Shown here piece after piece: positions 49,219-59,127 of a stretch of DNA of 64,000 nucleotides. Made by a program: the position numbers and the translations under genes. Position 1 is the stretch's first letter. Each line of letters starts with the position of its first letter. The stretch is from GWE2-40-63 sp041664345 (lineage in GTDB: Bacteria > Bacteroidota > Bacteroidia > Bacteroidales > SZUA-534). The stretch spans positions 1-64,000 of the forward strand of contig JBAYKX010000023.1 of the NCBI GenBank assembly GCA_041664345.1. The letters are read 5' to 3'. The notes below the pieces were generated by a model, which was not told the DNA's origin, did no database searches, and saw only the letters and a program-made list of their open reading frames with translations.

Positions 49219-50286
49219 TTATTTAAATACCGGCATTTTACCAGGAATTTTCTTTGCCTGAATTCCGGTTTGAATGGAACGTTTCTGTGTTGAACCTTCT
49301 TTACTGTTTTTTAGGTTCTTTTCCCTATCAGCTTTGGTAACTGATTTTTCTGAGGCATTTACTGTTGCACTTAAATCCATCTTCCAAATGGAAATCCAGT
49401 CGGTAGTTATTTTGGAATCAGCACCCAATATAAATCCAAATTTTTGGCCATAATTGCCTTCAAAAGGAGTTGAATTCATATAAACTTCATTTATAAAATA
49501 GTACAGGGTGTTTTTGTATTTCCTGATGGTCAATTTATTGTAATCACCTACAATTCCTCCGGTTCCAGTAAATTCTTCATCCCATGGATTATTATTTTTA
49601 TTTCCAAACGTATAAAAGGAGGTGCCTTTATACGGAGTTAACAAGAAGAAATAAAAATCAAATGAAGTTTCAATTAACGAACTAAAAATACCCGATCCTT
49701 GATTTAAGCTGTCGTCATCTATTTTGTAATAAATCTCATAATCGAAGTCTTCGTTTTCAGCGGGCATTTCCTTGGAATTCGTCCAGAAAAACCAGGTATT
49801 TACGGTGTCAAAGCTAGTCATGGAATATACTCCATTTGAAATGGAAAGGGTGTAATCAGAAGTGGTTTCTTCGGGCCATTCGCCATCAGTTGTAAATTCA
49901 TTGACATAATGGTTGAACCAATTAATGGGTAAATCATAATTGGTAGGGTGGTCAAGTATAATTTCTGCTGCTGCCACAGTTATGGTAATTTCCTTTTGGT
50001 TGCTTTTGCTTTCGTTTTGAGCAATCAAAGTAACTTTATAGTTGTTAGCTTCGGTATAAATATGCTCAGGATTTGCAGCAATAGAGGTAGTTCCATCACC
50101 AAAGTTCCATTCATAAATATCTGCATTTTCGGAGCAATTGGTAAAAGTTACTATGTCGCCGGCTTTTATCTCAATACTTGGCGTATAGCTAAAGCAAGCT
50201 ATAGGTTCGGGAGTGTCGCATCCTTGATAAATAAATACCGAAAGGACTGCAAAGAGAATGCTAATTTTTGTGTTTAGTTTTTTCAC
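49219..50286 (-). CDS. PKD-domain lipoprotein with LamG-like C-terminal half
   Basis: 355 residues. The lipobox region is FIYQGC (Cys23). One PKD domain follows (about 28-105): ACFSYTPSIEIKAGDIVTFTNCSENADIYEWNFGDGTTS, with a Cys pair (ACF...TNC) seen also in the neighbouring paralogue. The rest (115-320) is a beta-sandwich-like domain with WFNHYVNEFTTDGEWPEE, YYFINEVYMNSTPFEGNYG and a WISIWKMD end. The C-terminal tail is basic. It is surface-exposed and non-enzymatic by appearance; no ligand is suggested. It is a paralogue of the gene at 50459-52042, with fewer PKD domains. Confidence 0.8.
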   Translation of the reverse strand: MKKLNTKISILFAVLSVFIYQGCDTPEPIACFSYTPSIEIKAGDIVTFTNCSENADIYEWNFGDGTTSIAANPEHIYTEANNYKVTLIAQNESKSNQKEITITVAAAEIILDHPTNYDLPINWFNHYVNEFTTDGEWPEETTSDYTLSISNGVYSMTSFDTVNTWFFWTNSKEMPAENEDFDYEIYYKIDDDSLNQGSGIFSSLIETSFDFYFFLLTPYKGTSFYTFGNKNNNPWDEEFTGTGGIVGDYNKLTIRKYKNTLYYFINEVYMNSTPFEGNYGQKFGFILGADSKITTDWISIWKMDLSATVNASEKSVTKADREKNLKNSKEGSTQKRSIQTGIQAKKIPGKMPVFK

Positions 50287-50409
50287 TTGGTTTAATTTTG
50301 AAGTTACTACTTAGGAATGGGCTAATTTAACTAAAAAAATGGTACTGAAAACAGGGGTTTCTGTTTTTGGTAGTATTTACCTGTTTATATTTTAATTGCA
50401 TTTTAAAAT

Positions 50410-50446
50410 AAATAAAGGCTGCCGTATATTATGGCAGCCTTTATTT
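50410..50446 (-). terminator. Terminator between the two PKD genes
   Basis: Perfect 14-base arms (50410-50423 AAATAAAGGCTGCC and 50433-50446, its complement) lie just beyond the stop of the 50459-52042 gene. So the two paralogues are probably separate transcripts. Confidence 0.75.
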
Positions 50447-50458
50447 TAGTTCTTGTAT

Positions 50459-52042
50459 TTACCTTTTTAGTACGGGTGATATTAGAGGTTCAGTTATTTT
50501 TACTGGTTTGCTTATTTTGCCTGTAGGTGCATATTTTTTAATTGCCTTAACAGGTTTTTCCCATTTCCCGGGTTGAAGGGTTATGTCTGCTTTTACAATC
50601 GGGGCAGTTGAATTGGTTCCTATTTGGCCACTTTTGCTTGTGGTTGCAGTATATATTTGAACTTTTTCAACCATTATTTGTGAAAGTTCATCGGTTGAAA
50701 TGGCAAGCACATCTCCATAATCCCCCAAATAGGTGGTTGACTTAATAAATTCTTTATTGAGAAAGAAATAATAAGTATTGTCGTACTTACGACAAGTTAA
50801 CAGATTGAAATCATTACTAATACCTCCGAATTGCCACCCATTATTAAAAGAACCGTTGTGGTTACCAAAATTATATATGCCCTGTCCTGAATTGAGGTCA
50901 AAGGCGTAATAATAGAGATCTGAACTACTTTCATTAAATCCCCAATACATGCCATTACCTCCGGTATAAGCTCCATTATTATATATTACTTTGTAGAGGA
51001 TTTCAATGTCATAATTTGCCGAAGTTGGGGGCATAGTACACGAAGGATATGAGATATAGAAACCATTGTCTGCTCTATAAGTAGTAAGTGTATAGTAACC
51101 GCCCGATACGTTTGCTGAGAATTCAGAATCACTTCCTACATACCAACTTCCTGTAGCATTGAAATCATCCCGGTAATATTCTGTCCATACCACTGGCATT
51201 AGATATACTTTAGGATCAATTACTGCATCAGTAATCACAATAGTTTGCACATCGGTATCGGATTCAGAACCATTTCTTGCAGTAAGCTTTATATTATAGG
51301 TTCCTGCCGTACCATAATAAACATATAAATCTTTATCGGTAAAATTAGTGATACCATCCCCATCGGTGTCCCATTCATAACTGGTAGCACCTACTGAGCA
51401 ATTGGTTAATGTAACTGTTTCACCAACATAGGCACTGGTTGTTGACATGTTAAAACAAGCCGTAACTGAAGGTGCATTAATAGTAATGGAGTGAGTAATT
51501 TGTTTTGAATCGGTGCCTTTTTTTGCAATCAGTATAACATCAAAATTTCCTGCTGAGCTAAAAGAATGAGTTGGTGAAGTATTGGTTGATGTTTGTCCAT
51601 CACCAAAATCCCAACTATAGCTGTCGGCACCTGTTGAACAATTGGTAAAATTAACAGTTTCGCCAACTTCTGCCGTAGTGGTTGACATGGTAAAGCAGGC
51701 AACAATATTTGATTTAACGGTTATTTTATGAATTATTTCATCCTGTAAATTTTTTGTAGTTACCACCAATTTTACGTCATATACTCTAGGTTCATCAAAT
51801 TCATGTTCAGGATTAGTGGCCACTGATTCTTCGCCATCGTCAAAATCCCATTTATAGCTGTCTGCATCGGTAGAGCAATTGGTAAAACTAACCAAATCGC
51901 CAGGTAAAATGTCATTTACCGGTTCATACGTAAAACAAGCAACGGGTTGTACATCCTCATCTCTTTCGCAAAACCCTCCCATTAACAAAAAAACCGAAAT
52001 GGCTGCGAATAAAATTCTTGATATTGATTTTAATTGTTTCAT
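50459..52042 (-). CDS. Lipoprotein with three PKD domains and LamG-like C-terminal half
   Basis: 527 residues from the ATG at 52042; a longer frame (to 52108) adds 22 residues before the obvious signal peptide MKQLKSISRILFAAISVFLLMGGFC. The lipid Cys is followed by ERDED. Three PKD domains (about 30-115, 117-200, 205-290) carry DSYKWDFDDG, DSYSWDFGDGQTS and TSYEWDTDGDG, each with the ACF...TNC cysteine pair. The C-terminal half (about 300-480) contains WTEYYRDDFNATGSWY and YYFFLNKEFIKSTTYLGDYG, parallel to the neighbouring paralogue. It is surface-anchored with unknown ligand. A TAGGTTTG box on the minus strand (52216-52223) is a possible but distant promoter. Confidence 0.8.
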   Translation of the reverse strand: MKQLKSISRILFAAISVFLLMGGFCERDEDVQPVACFTYEPVNDILPGDLVSFTNCSTDADSYKWDFDDGEESVATNPEHEFDEPRVYDVKLVVTTKNLQDEIIHKITVKSNIVACFTMSTTTAEVGETVNFTNCSTGADSYSWDFGDGQTSTNTSPTHSFSSAGNFDVILIAKKGTDSKQITHSITINAPSVTACFNMSTTSAYVGETVTLTNCSVGATSYEWDTDGDGITNFTDKDLYVYYGTAGTYNIKLTARNGSESDTDVQTIVITDAVIDPKVYLMPVVWTEYYRDDFNATGSWYVGSDSEFSANVSGGYYTLTTYRADNGFYISYPSCTMPPTSANYDIEILYKVIYNNGAYTGGNGMYWGFNESSSDLYYYAFDLNSGQGIYNFGNHNGSFNNGWQFGGISNDFNLLTCRKYDNTYYFFLNKEFIKSTTYLGDYGDVLAISTDELSQIMVEKVQIYTATTSKSGQIGTNSTAPIVKADITLQPGKWEKPVKAIKKYAPTGKISKPVKITEPLISPVLKR

Positions 52043-52285
52043 AGTTTCATAGTTTAATGTTAAATAAATTGGTGCAGCTAATTTACTAAATAGGGAGGGT
52101 TTTTGCAAATAAATTTAATGGTGGGAAAAGCTATAAATAGTAAACCACAAAGATTGAATTATTATATCAGTGAAAAAGTAATATGTAAACTCAAAATTAA
52201 AAATTTGGATTATATCAAACCTAAAATGTAAATTTACACACCCTTTAATTGCATTTGATTTAGGGTAACATCAATAGAATTAAGA

Positions 52286-53457
52286 ATGAGAACCGCATTA
52301 ACAAGCTTGAATATTGCCGGTTTAGTACTTGCATTATTATTCATTTCGCTCATACTTTTAAAAAAGGATAAGCAACTCCGCGATTATCTGTTGGCATTTT
52401 TTATATTCCTGCTCGGCACATTTTTACTCATTAAGTATGTGTTTCAGTTTGATTTGTACAACACCTATCCAATTATTATTTATTTAGATATCTATTATTG
52501 GGTATTACTAGGTCCTACATTATATATTTACACATTGGTTTCAACCAGAGGGGAAAACCACTTCCGTAAAAATTACCTTTTCACGTTAATTCCTGCTGCA
52601 TTGGTAACCATCTGTTTTTCGCAATATATTTTTGGGAATGCAGCCGATCTGTTTAACAATTGGGATAATTTACCAACAATCGCAATAGTTGGTGTTTACA
52701 TCTGGCTTTGGAATTCTCCTGTTTTCTACTTGCTAACAATATTGGCAATTCGGAAACATCAAAAGAGCATTAAAAATCACTTCTCGTATTCAAAAACAAT
52801 TGACCTTAACTGGCTGAATTACCTATCACACGGCTATGCTATTTTTATACTTTTTATAATCACACGCGGAATAATACGCAATTTATCGGGTTGGGATTTA
52901 TCTATTGATAATTATAGCCTAAGCCTCGCAACAGCTTTTATATACATATTTGGGATAGGTTTTTTTGGTTACCGCCAACGTGGGATTTTTGACAACTATA
53001 AAGATATTGCCATTCCGATTAATAATCGCGAAATGCAAAAAACATCGGATATTAAAGAAGATCGTTATCAATTGTCCTATCAAAAATCGGGATTAAATGA
53101 TGCGGAAGCCCAACGAATTATTAACAAACTTGAACGGGTTATGCAATCGGAGGAACTTTACCTTGAAGCGAACTCTATCTGGCGGCCCTTGCCGAAAAGG
53201 TTGATGTATCGACTCACAAGCTATCTCAGGTAATTAATGAATACCTGAATAAAAACTTTTTCGATTTTGTTAACGAATACCGGATTGAACGGGCAAAAGA
53301 ATTTTTGTTGGACCCGGCATATAATCAATTAAAAATAGTTTCGCTTGCCTATGATAGCGGTTTTAGTTCAAAATCGACCTTTTATACCACGTTTAAAAAA
53401 GCGGAAGGAATTACTCCGGCAGAGTATCGGAAAAAATACCAGCAAAAAACAGCATAA
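52286..53457 (+). pseudogene. Membrane AraC-family regulator, one-base frameshift
   Basis: About 390 residues if intact. Seven hydrophobic helices (1-240) are followed by a linker and a C-terminal AraC helix-turn-helix domain. The first frame stops at 53233. From about 53173 the real sequence is in another frame: LYLAALAEKVDVSTHKLSQVINEYLNKNFFDFVNEYRIERAKEFL and SLAYDSGFSSKSTFYTTFKKAEGITPAEYRKKY, ending at 53457. The join GAAGCGAAC|CTCTATCTG needs one more C. Without it the DNA-binding domain is lost. Such membrane AraC proteins are common in Bacteroidota; the target is unknown. A MITE-like element lies just downstream. Confidence 0.87.
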
Positions 53458-53532
53458 TCCTAATTTTTGTTATCCCAGCCGATAGGGAAAAACCCAATTC
53501 TTGATATTCTTAAATAGTTTTGTCAATAAGTA

Positions 53533-53695
53533 CCCAAATTGAGCGGTTTGGAAGGGCAAATCACTCAATCGACTAAGAAATTGTAAGTAATTCACTTTTT
53601 ACTGTTAATCTTTTTGGTGAGCTACAACAATTTCTAGGTCGGGGTTAAACCTAAGTAAAGCGCTTTTTCGCTGCGCTTAAATCGCTCAACTTAGG
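53533..53695. mobile_element. MITE-like repeat, family B, copy 2
   Basis: A 163-base inverted copy of the element at 17476-17647. Ends are CCCAAATTGAGCGGTTT on the left and the complement of CCTAAGTTGAGCGATTT on the right. The 3' half of the element is nearly identical between copies; the hairpin differs (GCGCAGCG/CGCTGCGC-type here, CCCCGAG there). The gap 53458-53795 has no gene. Confidence 0.75.
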
Positions 53696-53795
53696 AAGAA
53701 TTTGCCATACTTGAGCCATGCTTATTGCGTTGCTACATTTATGTGTAGTTGCAAAAATTGTAAACCAATTTGTTTAAAATCATAAAACCAGCATT

Positions 53796-54617
53796 ATGAA
53801 AAAATACATCACATTGAGTTTATTAATGCTCATAGCATTTGCATCAACTGCTCAAATATTATTAAACGGACCTCAAAAAATTGTTATTGATGTACCCCGA
53901 AACCGGTTGCTTGTTTCGAATTTTAACGATGGGAATCTTGTTGTGATCGACAGCGCGGGAAACCAATCCCTTTTTGTGCCGAATGCCGATTTTATTGACG
54001 GGCTTGAAATAGTTGGGGATACTATATTTGGTGTTGGCAGCAACAGGTTCATACATGCCTACAATTTGGAAACACGGAAACTTGTGTGGAATATAAAAAT
54101 TCCGGGAACCAGTTATTTGTCGAGCATTACCTCCGATTCTGCAGGTTGCCTGTTCATTTCTTGCCCAAAATTAAACAAAATATACAAGCTGCGCATTAGC
54201 GACCAGTCGTATTGGGAATTTGCAAGCAATAACGGACTGAAAAACCCAAACGGCATCCTACTCGAAAAAGAGAAAAACAGGATTGTAACCATAGGTGATT
54301 CTCCAAGTCCGTCGTTAATTCAAACTATTAGTTTGTCCGATTCTTCTGTTTCCACCCTGGCAACTACTAAATTCAGCAGTACCGATGGAATTACAAGGGA
54401 CAAATTTGGGTATCATTATCTCTGAGGATATTCTTTAAATGGTGTTTATCGGATGAATGCTGATTTTAGCAATGAACCTGAACTGATTTTTAAGGGCAAC
54501 CAGATTATTTATCCAACTTACGATCCTTCCAGTCATTCGCTGTTAATCACCTATTATGGCTCTAAGTCATGGGGTAGGGTTAACCTTGGAGCTTTTGTTA
54601 AGCCCATAACTGACTAG
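53796..54617 (+). pseudogene. Exported SMP-30/NHL-like beta-propeller protein, internal TGA
   Basis: 273 residues if intact. Signal peptide MKKYITLSLLMLIAFASTAQ. Propeller-like repeats: NGPQKIVIDVPRNRLLVSNFNDGNLVVID, DGLEIVGDTIFGVGSNRFIHAYNLETRKLVW, SSITSDSAGCLFISCPKLNKIYKL, NPNGILLEKEKNRIVTIGD, TDGITRDKFGYHYL. A TGA at 54423-54425 interrupts the frame, then GYSLNGVYRMNADFSNEPELIFKG continues in phase to TAG at 54615-54617. A TGG to TGA change would account for it. It may be a sugar lactone lactonase-type or non-enzymatic propeller. It follows another broken gene (AraC) and a mobile element. Confidence 0.8.
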
Positions 54618-54689
54618 GATTATGGATTTAATTTGTAAACGGCAAATCATAAATCGTGTGAATAATTAATTTCTTAGCTTTTAAACAGT

Positions 54690-55037
54690 ATGAATACAAA
54701 TGATCCCATCAAATTATCAATCCATAGCCAAAACGAAATTGAATTTATTGAAATTGAATCAATTGTTCGAATGGAAGCCGAAGGGTGTTATACCAATGTT
54801 TTCCTGCATAACGGACGAAAAATTACGGTATCAAAATCATTGGGTGAATACGAAAGCATTTTGTTGAACGCAAAATTTGTTAGGGTTCATAATTCACATA
54901 TTGTAAACCTTAAACACATAAAAAAGTTCCTTAAAAAGGATGGCCTAATCCTTCAAATGACCGATGACTATATGGTACCCATTGCAGTGAGGAGAAAAGA
55001 TGTTTTCGAGGAAAAAATGAAAATGCTGGTGATATAA
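54690..55037 (+). CDS. Stand-alone LytTR DNA-binding protein
   Basis: 115 residues consisting almost only of a LytTR domain: FIEIESIVRMEAEGCYTNVFLHNGRKITVSKSLGEYESIL, FVRVHNSHIVNLKHIKKFLKKDG, MVPIAVRRKDVFEEKM. It lacks a receiver or membrane domain. Its sequence parallels the LytTR part of the response regulator at 16629-17384 (SKxLGExES, HxSHxxNLxHxKK). Proteins of this type may be constitutive DNA binders or act with a partner. The NHL-like gene is 72 bases upstream; a functional link is not shown. Confidence 0.88.
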   Translation: MNTNDPIKLSIHSQNEIEFIEIESIVRMEAEGCYTNVFLHNGRKITVSKSLGEYESILLNAKFVRVHNSHIVNLKHIKKFLKKDGLILQMTDDYMVPIAVRRKDVFEEKMKMLVI

Positions 55038-55787
55038 CACTTATTCAAATTATACTAACAGATAGAGGATTATCATACGCACATAGATAAACAGTGGCAG
55101 TTAGTAAAAAGCCCCAATATAAATTTGCGTGAAAATAAAGTTCCATTGCTTTGGATCATTGAAACTATAATTGATTAGTATAAAACAAGAAGCCAATTTT
55201 AGGCGTAAGAATATTTTTCCGATAAAAATTTATAAAGCTATTAAATTCAGGATGTTAAGCTAAATAAATAGTTGTTGTTATGCAAAGCAAATAACTAGAT
55301 AGCATGTAAATTTCTTCATTAACTTACAAAACCTGAATTCTTTTAAAACTTCCCGGTATTCTGGGAAGTTTTATTTTTTATAAACTACGAGTACCCTGCG
55401 AGCAAGGGAGATCGGTTTGAATCGGCATCGGTTGTTATTTAATTATTTCAATTTGTTCCCCATTTTAATTATTGGTACTGCCCTGCTCCCTCCTTTTCAA
55501 GGGAGGGTTGGGGTGGGTAAATTATATTTCAAATTTTTTCATTTTCCCTTTTTTTACTTGTTCATTGTCTATTGGGTATTTGACATTGTTCATTTTTTCT
55601 ATTTCTACCATCCGTCATTTATACCTGAGTAGTTACCACAAATCAGGATTTTTTAATTCTCCGCAAATAACACCTATTTAAATGTTCCTTACAATTATGT
55701 ATCAATTCCTGCCACCTATATAAGTATCCTCTCTTTACACTTTATCAGGCTTAATTTAGGGTTTTATTAACTTAAATCTGCCTATTT
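55038..55787. other. 750-base gene-free gap, possible small RNA
   Basis: No convincing gene. A TAAATTTG box (55120-55127, fits TAnnTTTG) precedes by about 220 bases a clear terminator hairpin at 55347-55370 (AACTTCCC/GGGAAGTT) followed by TTATTTTTTA. This could mark a small RNA of roughly 240 bases, or the leader and end of a lost gene. At 55488-55507 a CCCTCC-TTTTCAAG-GGAGGG palindrome followed by TTGGGGTGGG resembles short interspersed Bacteroidota repeats. Confidence 0.35.
55345..55380 (+). terminator. Rho-independent terminator in a gene-free gap
   Basis: AACTTCCC (55347-55354) pairs with GGGAAGTT (55363-55370), followed by TTATTTTTTA. It lies 310 bases past the LytTR gene, with no frame between. 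Confidence 0.75.
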
Positions 55788-58700
55788 ATGAAGAAATTTT
55801 CGATGCTTTTTGTTTGCTTAGCCATGCTGGGCGTACAATTAGTAAATGCGCAACAAAAAACTATTACCGGTAAAGTTACCTCATCGGAGGATGGTAGCAC
55901 GGTACCCGGTGTTTCAGTGGCTGTAAAAGGTACAACTTTGGGAACCATCACTAACATGGATGGCCAATACTCGTTAAGTGTGCCAGAAAATGCAACCATT
56001 TTGGTGTTCTCTTTTGTAGGGATGACCTCAAAAGAAGTCCCTATAGGAGCATCCAATGTTATTGACGTGAGTATGGTGCCCGGAGTATTCAGTGTTGATG
56101 AAGTAGTTGTTACTGCTTTGGGTATATCCCGCGAAAAGAAATCGCTTGGGTATTCGGTGCAAGAAATTGCCGGAGATGATGTAAACAACGTGAAGTCCCC
56201 GAGTTTTGTAAATTCACTTGCGGGTAAAGTAGCTGGTCTTAAAGTAAAAGCTAATAATAACATGGGCGGTTCATCCGATGTAATTATTCGCGGTTCAAAT
56301 TCTTTATTTGGCAACAACCAGGCGTTGTTTGTTATTGATGGAGTACCTGTTGATAACTCAAACACGAATCCATCGTCGCAAACAAGCGGCCGCAACGGGT
56401 TCGACTATGGTAATGCCGCCAACGACATTAACCCAAACGATATTGAAAGTATGAGTGTACTTAAAGGCGCTGCTGCAACGGCTCTTTATGGTTCAAGGGC
56501 TGCCAATGGTGTTATTCTTATTACTACAAAAAAAGGGAGTAAAAGTGAAAAGGGTGGTGCTTTAGGAGTTAGTCTTAGCTCAAATGTTACTATTGGTGTA
56601 ATTGATAGAAGCACTTTTCCTGAATACCAAGACAAGTATGGTGCAGGTTATGGGCCATATTATGCTTCAGCCGATGGCTATTTTGATGAAGAGGATCCTT
56701 TTGGAGATGGGGTCGGTTTATGTGTGCCTTATTATGATGATGCTTCGTATGGCGGTATTCTCGATGGCAAATTGGTGTATCAATGGGATGCTTTCCACCC
56801 AGAATCACCTAACTATGGAAAACTGACGCCTTATGTAGCACATATTGACGATAAAACAGGGCCATTAAGCTTTTTCAATAATTCAGTGGGTTTAACCAAC
56901 AGTATTGATGTTAGTGGAGCTACCGACAGAGCTACTTATAGGCTTTCGTACACAAACCTTGACCAAACAGGTATTATGCCGAATAGTTCTTTAAAAAAGA
57001 ATAATTATACCTTCAACGGTTCTTATGACATTACTAAAAATTTAAAGCTTTCATCATCGGCCACCTATAACAACACTAGAGGTAAAGGGCGCATGGAAAC
57101 GGGTTACAACGATAATATTATGTCGAGTTTCAGGCAATGGCACCAAGTTAATGTGGACATATCGATGCAAAAGAAAATGTATGAATTAACTGGCGAAAAT
57201 GTCACCTGGAATAGAAAGAGCTATGAAAACGGTGAACCAAATTTTTGGGATAACCCATATTGGCTCCGGTACGAAAATTATGAAACCGATGAAAGAAACC
57301 GCTTGATAGGCTATAGCCAATTGGATTGGAAAGCTACCGAATACTTGAGTTTTATGGGAAGGGCTTCTATTGATACATACAACGAGCTGCAAGAAGAGCG
57401 CAAGGCTGTGGGTTCAAAAGCCGGTGAATTTGGAGTTGGAATTGGTGGTGTCCGCACCGACGTTGCTTCGGGCTATTCCCGATTCCAAAGGACGTGGATG
57501 GAGACAAATGTTGATGTATTGGCCAAATTTAACAAAAACCTAGGTGAAGATTTAAACCTGAACGCTATTGTTGGAACCAACATCCGCAGGAGCAAAATGG
57601 ATAGGGTGTTTGCGTCAACCAATGGTGGCTTGGCAATTCCTAACTTGTATTCATTAAACAATAGTGCCGACCCTATGTTGCCTCCTGAGGAACGACTTGA
57701 ATTAATCGGGGTTAATGGTATTTTTGGCAGCTTATCGGTAGGTTATAAGAATATGTTGTTTGTTGACGCTACGCTACGCAGGGATCAATCATCAACACTT
57801 CCTGCCAAAGATAATTCCTATTTGTATCCATCTGTTTCAACAAGTTTTATTTTCTCAAATTTGGTTGATTTTAGTTGGTTGAGTTTAGGTAAAATACGGG
57901 CCAATTATGCTGAGGTTGGTAACGATGCTCCCGCACTTAGGGTAAAGGACACTTATCGGGGAAAAGCCCCAATGGGTACTTCACTGGCCTATGTGTTCGA
58001 TGTTAAAAACAATCCCGATTTGAAGAGCGAAAGAGCAAAAAGCTGGGAATTGGGGTTGGATATGAATTTCTTCAAAAGCAGGTTAGGTTTTGATTTTGCT
58101 TATTATAAAACAAATACCATCAACCAGTTAATTCCGCTCGATATTTCAGCGGCAACGGGTTATCTCTCAAAATGGATTAATGCCGGTGAGATTCAAAACA
58201 ACGGTTTGGAATTATCATTATTTGCAACACCTTACAAAACCAACGATTTTAAATGGGACGTGGTTTTAAACTGGTCAAAAAATACGAGTAAGGTATTGGA
58301 ATTATATGTTGATGAATCGGGTAATAAAGTTACCAATTTGCAAATAGCTTCGCTTCAAGGCAGCGTGTCAATAAATGCTAGGGTTGGCGAAGCTTATGGT
58401 AGCATACATGGTACCGATTATTTATATACCCCCGATGGCAAAAGAATTGTTGAGGGCGGATATTGGGCACAATCGGCCGGTTCCGATGAGGTAATTGGCA
58501 ATGTGAATCCCGATTGGATTGGCGGCATTAATAATGCTTTTACTTATAAAGATTTGACACTTAGTTTTTTAATTGATTGGCAAAAAGGTGGCGATGTTTT
58601 TTCGCTCGACAAGTATTATGGCGATGGAACAGGTATTTATAAAGAAAGTGCTGCAAATAATGAGTTAGGGAATCCAAAAAGAGATCCCATAACTTGGATT

Positions 58701-59114
58701 GATGAAAATGACCCCTTATTAGGGTATGCAGCCAACAGTGGCGGTATTTTGCTCGATGGTGTTGTTGACGATGGAACCGGCGTTTATGTGCCTAACACAG
58801 AGCGAATCGATGGAAATACATATTACACCGAGGGTTCGGAATCGGATCCTGCCAAAAAATATGTTTACGATGCTTCATTTGTTAAGCTCCGCGAAGTGGT
58901 TTTAACATATAACCTTCCTAAAAAAATAATGGAAAAAACGTTTATTGAAGGGGCATCGTTAAGTTTTGTTGGTTCAAATTTATGGATAATCCATAAGAAC
59001 CTTCCTTATGCCGATCCTGAGGCTTCTCAGAGCAATGGAAATACCCAAGGATGGCAAAGTGGCGTTTTGCCAACAACCCGAAACTATGGATTCAGTATCA
59101 AACTTCAATTTTAA
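55788..59114 (+). CDS. SusC/RagA-family TonB-dependent receptor (second locus)
   Basis: 1,108 residues, intact. Signal peptide to about 21 (LVNAQ), CarboxypepD-like domain (KTITGKVTSSEDGSTVPGVSVAVKGTTLGTITNMDGQYSL), plug with VVTALGISREKKSLGYSVQEI, NNMGGSSDVIIRGSNSLFGNNQALFVIDGVP and GSRAANGVILITTKKG, and a large barrel ending NYGFSIKLQF. It is longer than the first SusC of the window. It pairs with the SusD-like gene 13 bases on and faces a secreted GH5 glucanase, so a beta-glucan, mannan or similar polysaccharide is the likely cargo; the substrate is inferred. There is no obvious regulator gene attached. Confidence 0.94.
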   Translation: MKKFSMLFVCLAMLGVQLVNAQQKTITGKVTSSEDGSTVPGVSVAVKGTTLGTITNMDGQYSLSVPENATILVFSFVGMTSKEVPIGASNVIDVSMVPGVFSVDEVVVTALGISREKKSLGYSVQEIAGDDVNNVKSPSFVNSLAGKVAGLKVKANNNMGGSSDVIIRGSNSLFGNNQALFVIDGVPVDNSNTNPSSQTSGRNGFDYGNAANDINPNDIESMSVLKGAAATALYGSRAANGVILITTKKGSKSEKGGALGVSLSSNVTIGVIDRSTFPEYQDKYGAGYGPYYASADGYFDEEDPFGDGVGLCVPYYDDASYGGILDGKLVYQWDAFHPESPNYGKLTPYVAHIDDKTGPLSFFNNSVGLTNSIDVSGATDRATYRLSYTNLDQTGIMPNSSLKKNNYTFNGSYDITKNLKLSSSATYNNTRGKGRMETGYNDNIMSSFRQWHQVNVDISMQKKMYELTGENVTWNRKSYENGEPNFWDNPYWLRYENYETDERNRLIGYSQLDWKATEYLSFMGRASIDTYNELQEERKAVGSKAGEFGVGIGGVRTDVASGYSRFQRTWMETNVDVLAKFNKNLGEDLNLNAIVGTNIRRSKMDRVFASTNGGLAIPNLYSLNNSADPMLPPEERLELIGVNGIFGSLSVGYKNMLFVDATLRRDQSSTLPAKDNSYLYPSVSTSFIFSNLVDFSWLSLGKIRANYAEVGNDAPALRVKDTYRGKAPMGTSLAYVFDVKNNPDLKSERAKSWELGLDMNFFKSRLGFDFAYYKTNTINQLIPLDISAATGYLSKWINAGEIQNNGLELSLFATPYKTNDFKWDVVLNWSKNTSKVLELYVDESGNKVTNLQIASLQGSVSINARVGEAYGSIHGTDYLYTPDGKRIVEGGYWAQSAGSDEVIGNVNPDWIGGINNAFTYKDLTLSFLIDWQKGGDVFSLDKYYGDGTGIYKESAANNELGNPKRDPITWIDENDPLLGYAANSGGILLDGVVDDGTGVYVPNTERIDGNTYYTEGSESDPAKKYVYDASFVKLREVVLTYNLPKKIMEKTFIEGASLSFVGSNLWIIHKNLPYADPEASQSNGNTQGWQSGVLPTTRNYGFSIKLQF

Positions 59115-59127
59115 AAAAAAATAAAAA

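Noticed and set aside
4290..54425. Stop-codon reassignment as explanation for internal stops
   Set aside because: Both TAA and TGA appear internally once or twice, while all intact genes end normally with these codons. Point changes or errors are simpler.
55772..56395. 207-codon minus-strand frame over the second susC start
   Set aside because: Antisense to the conserved plug of SusC with Thr/Pro-rich shadow composition.
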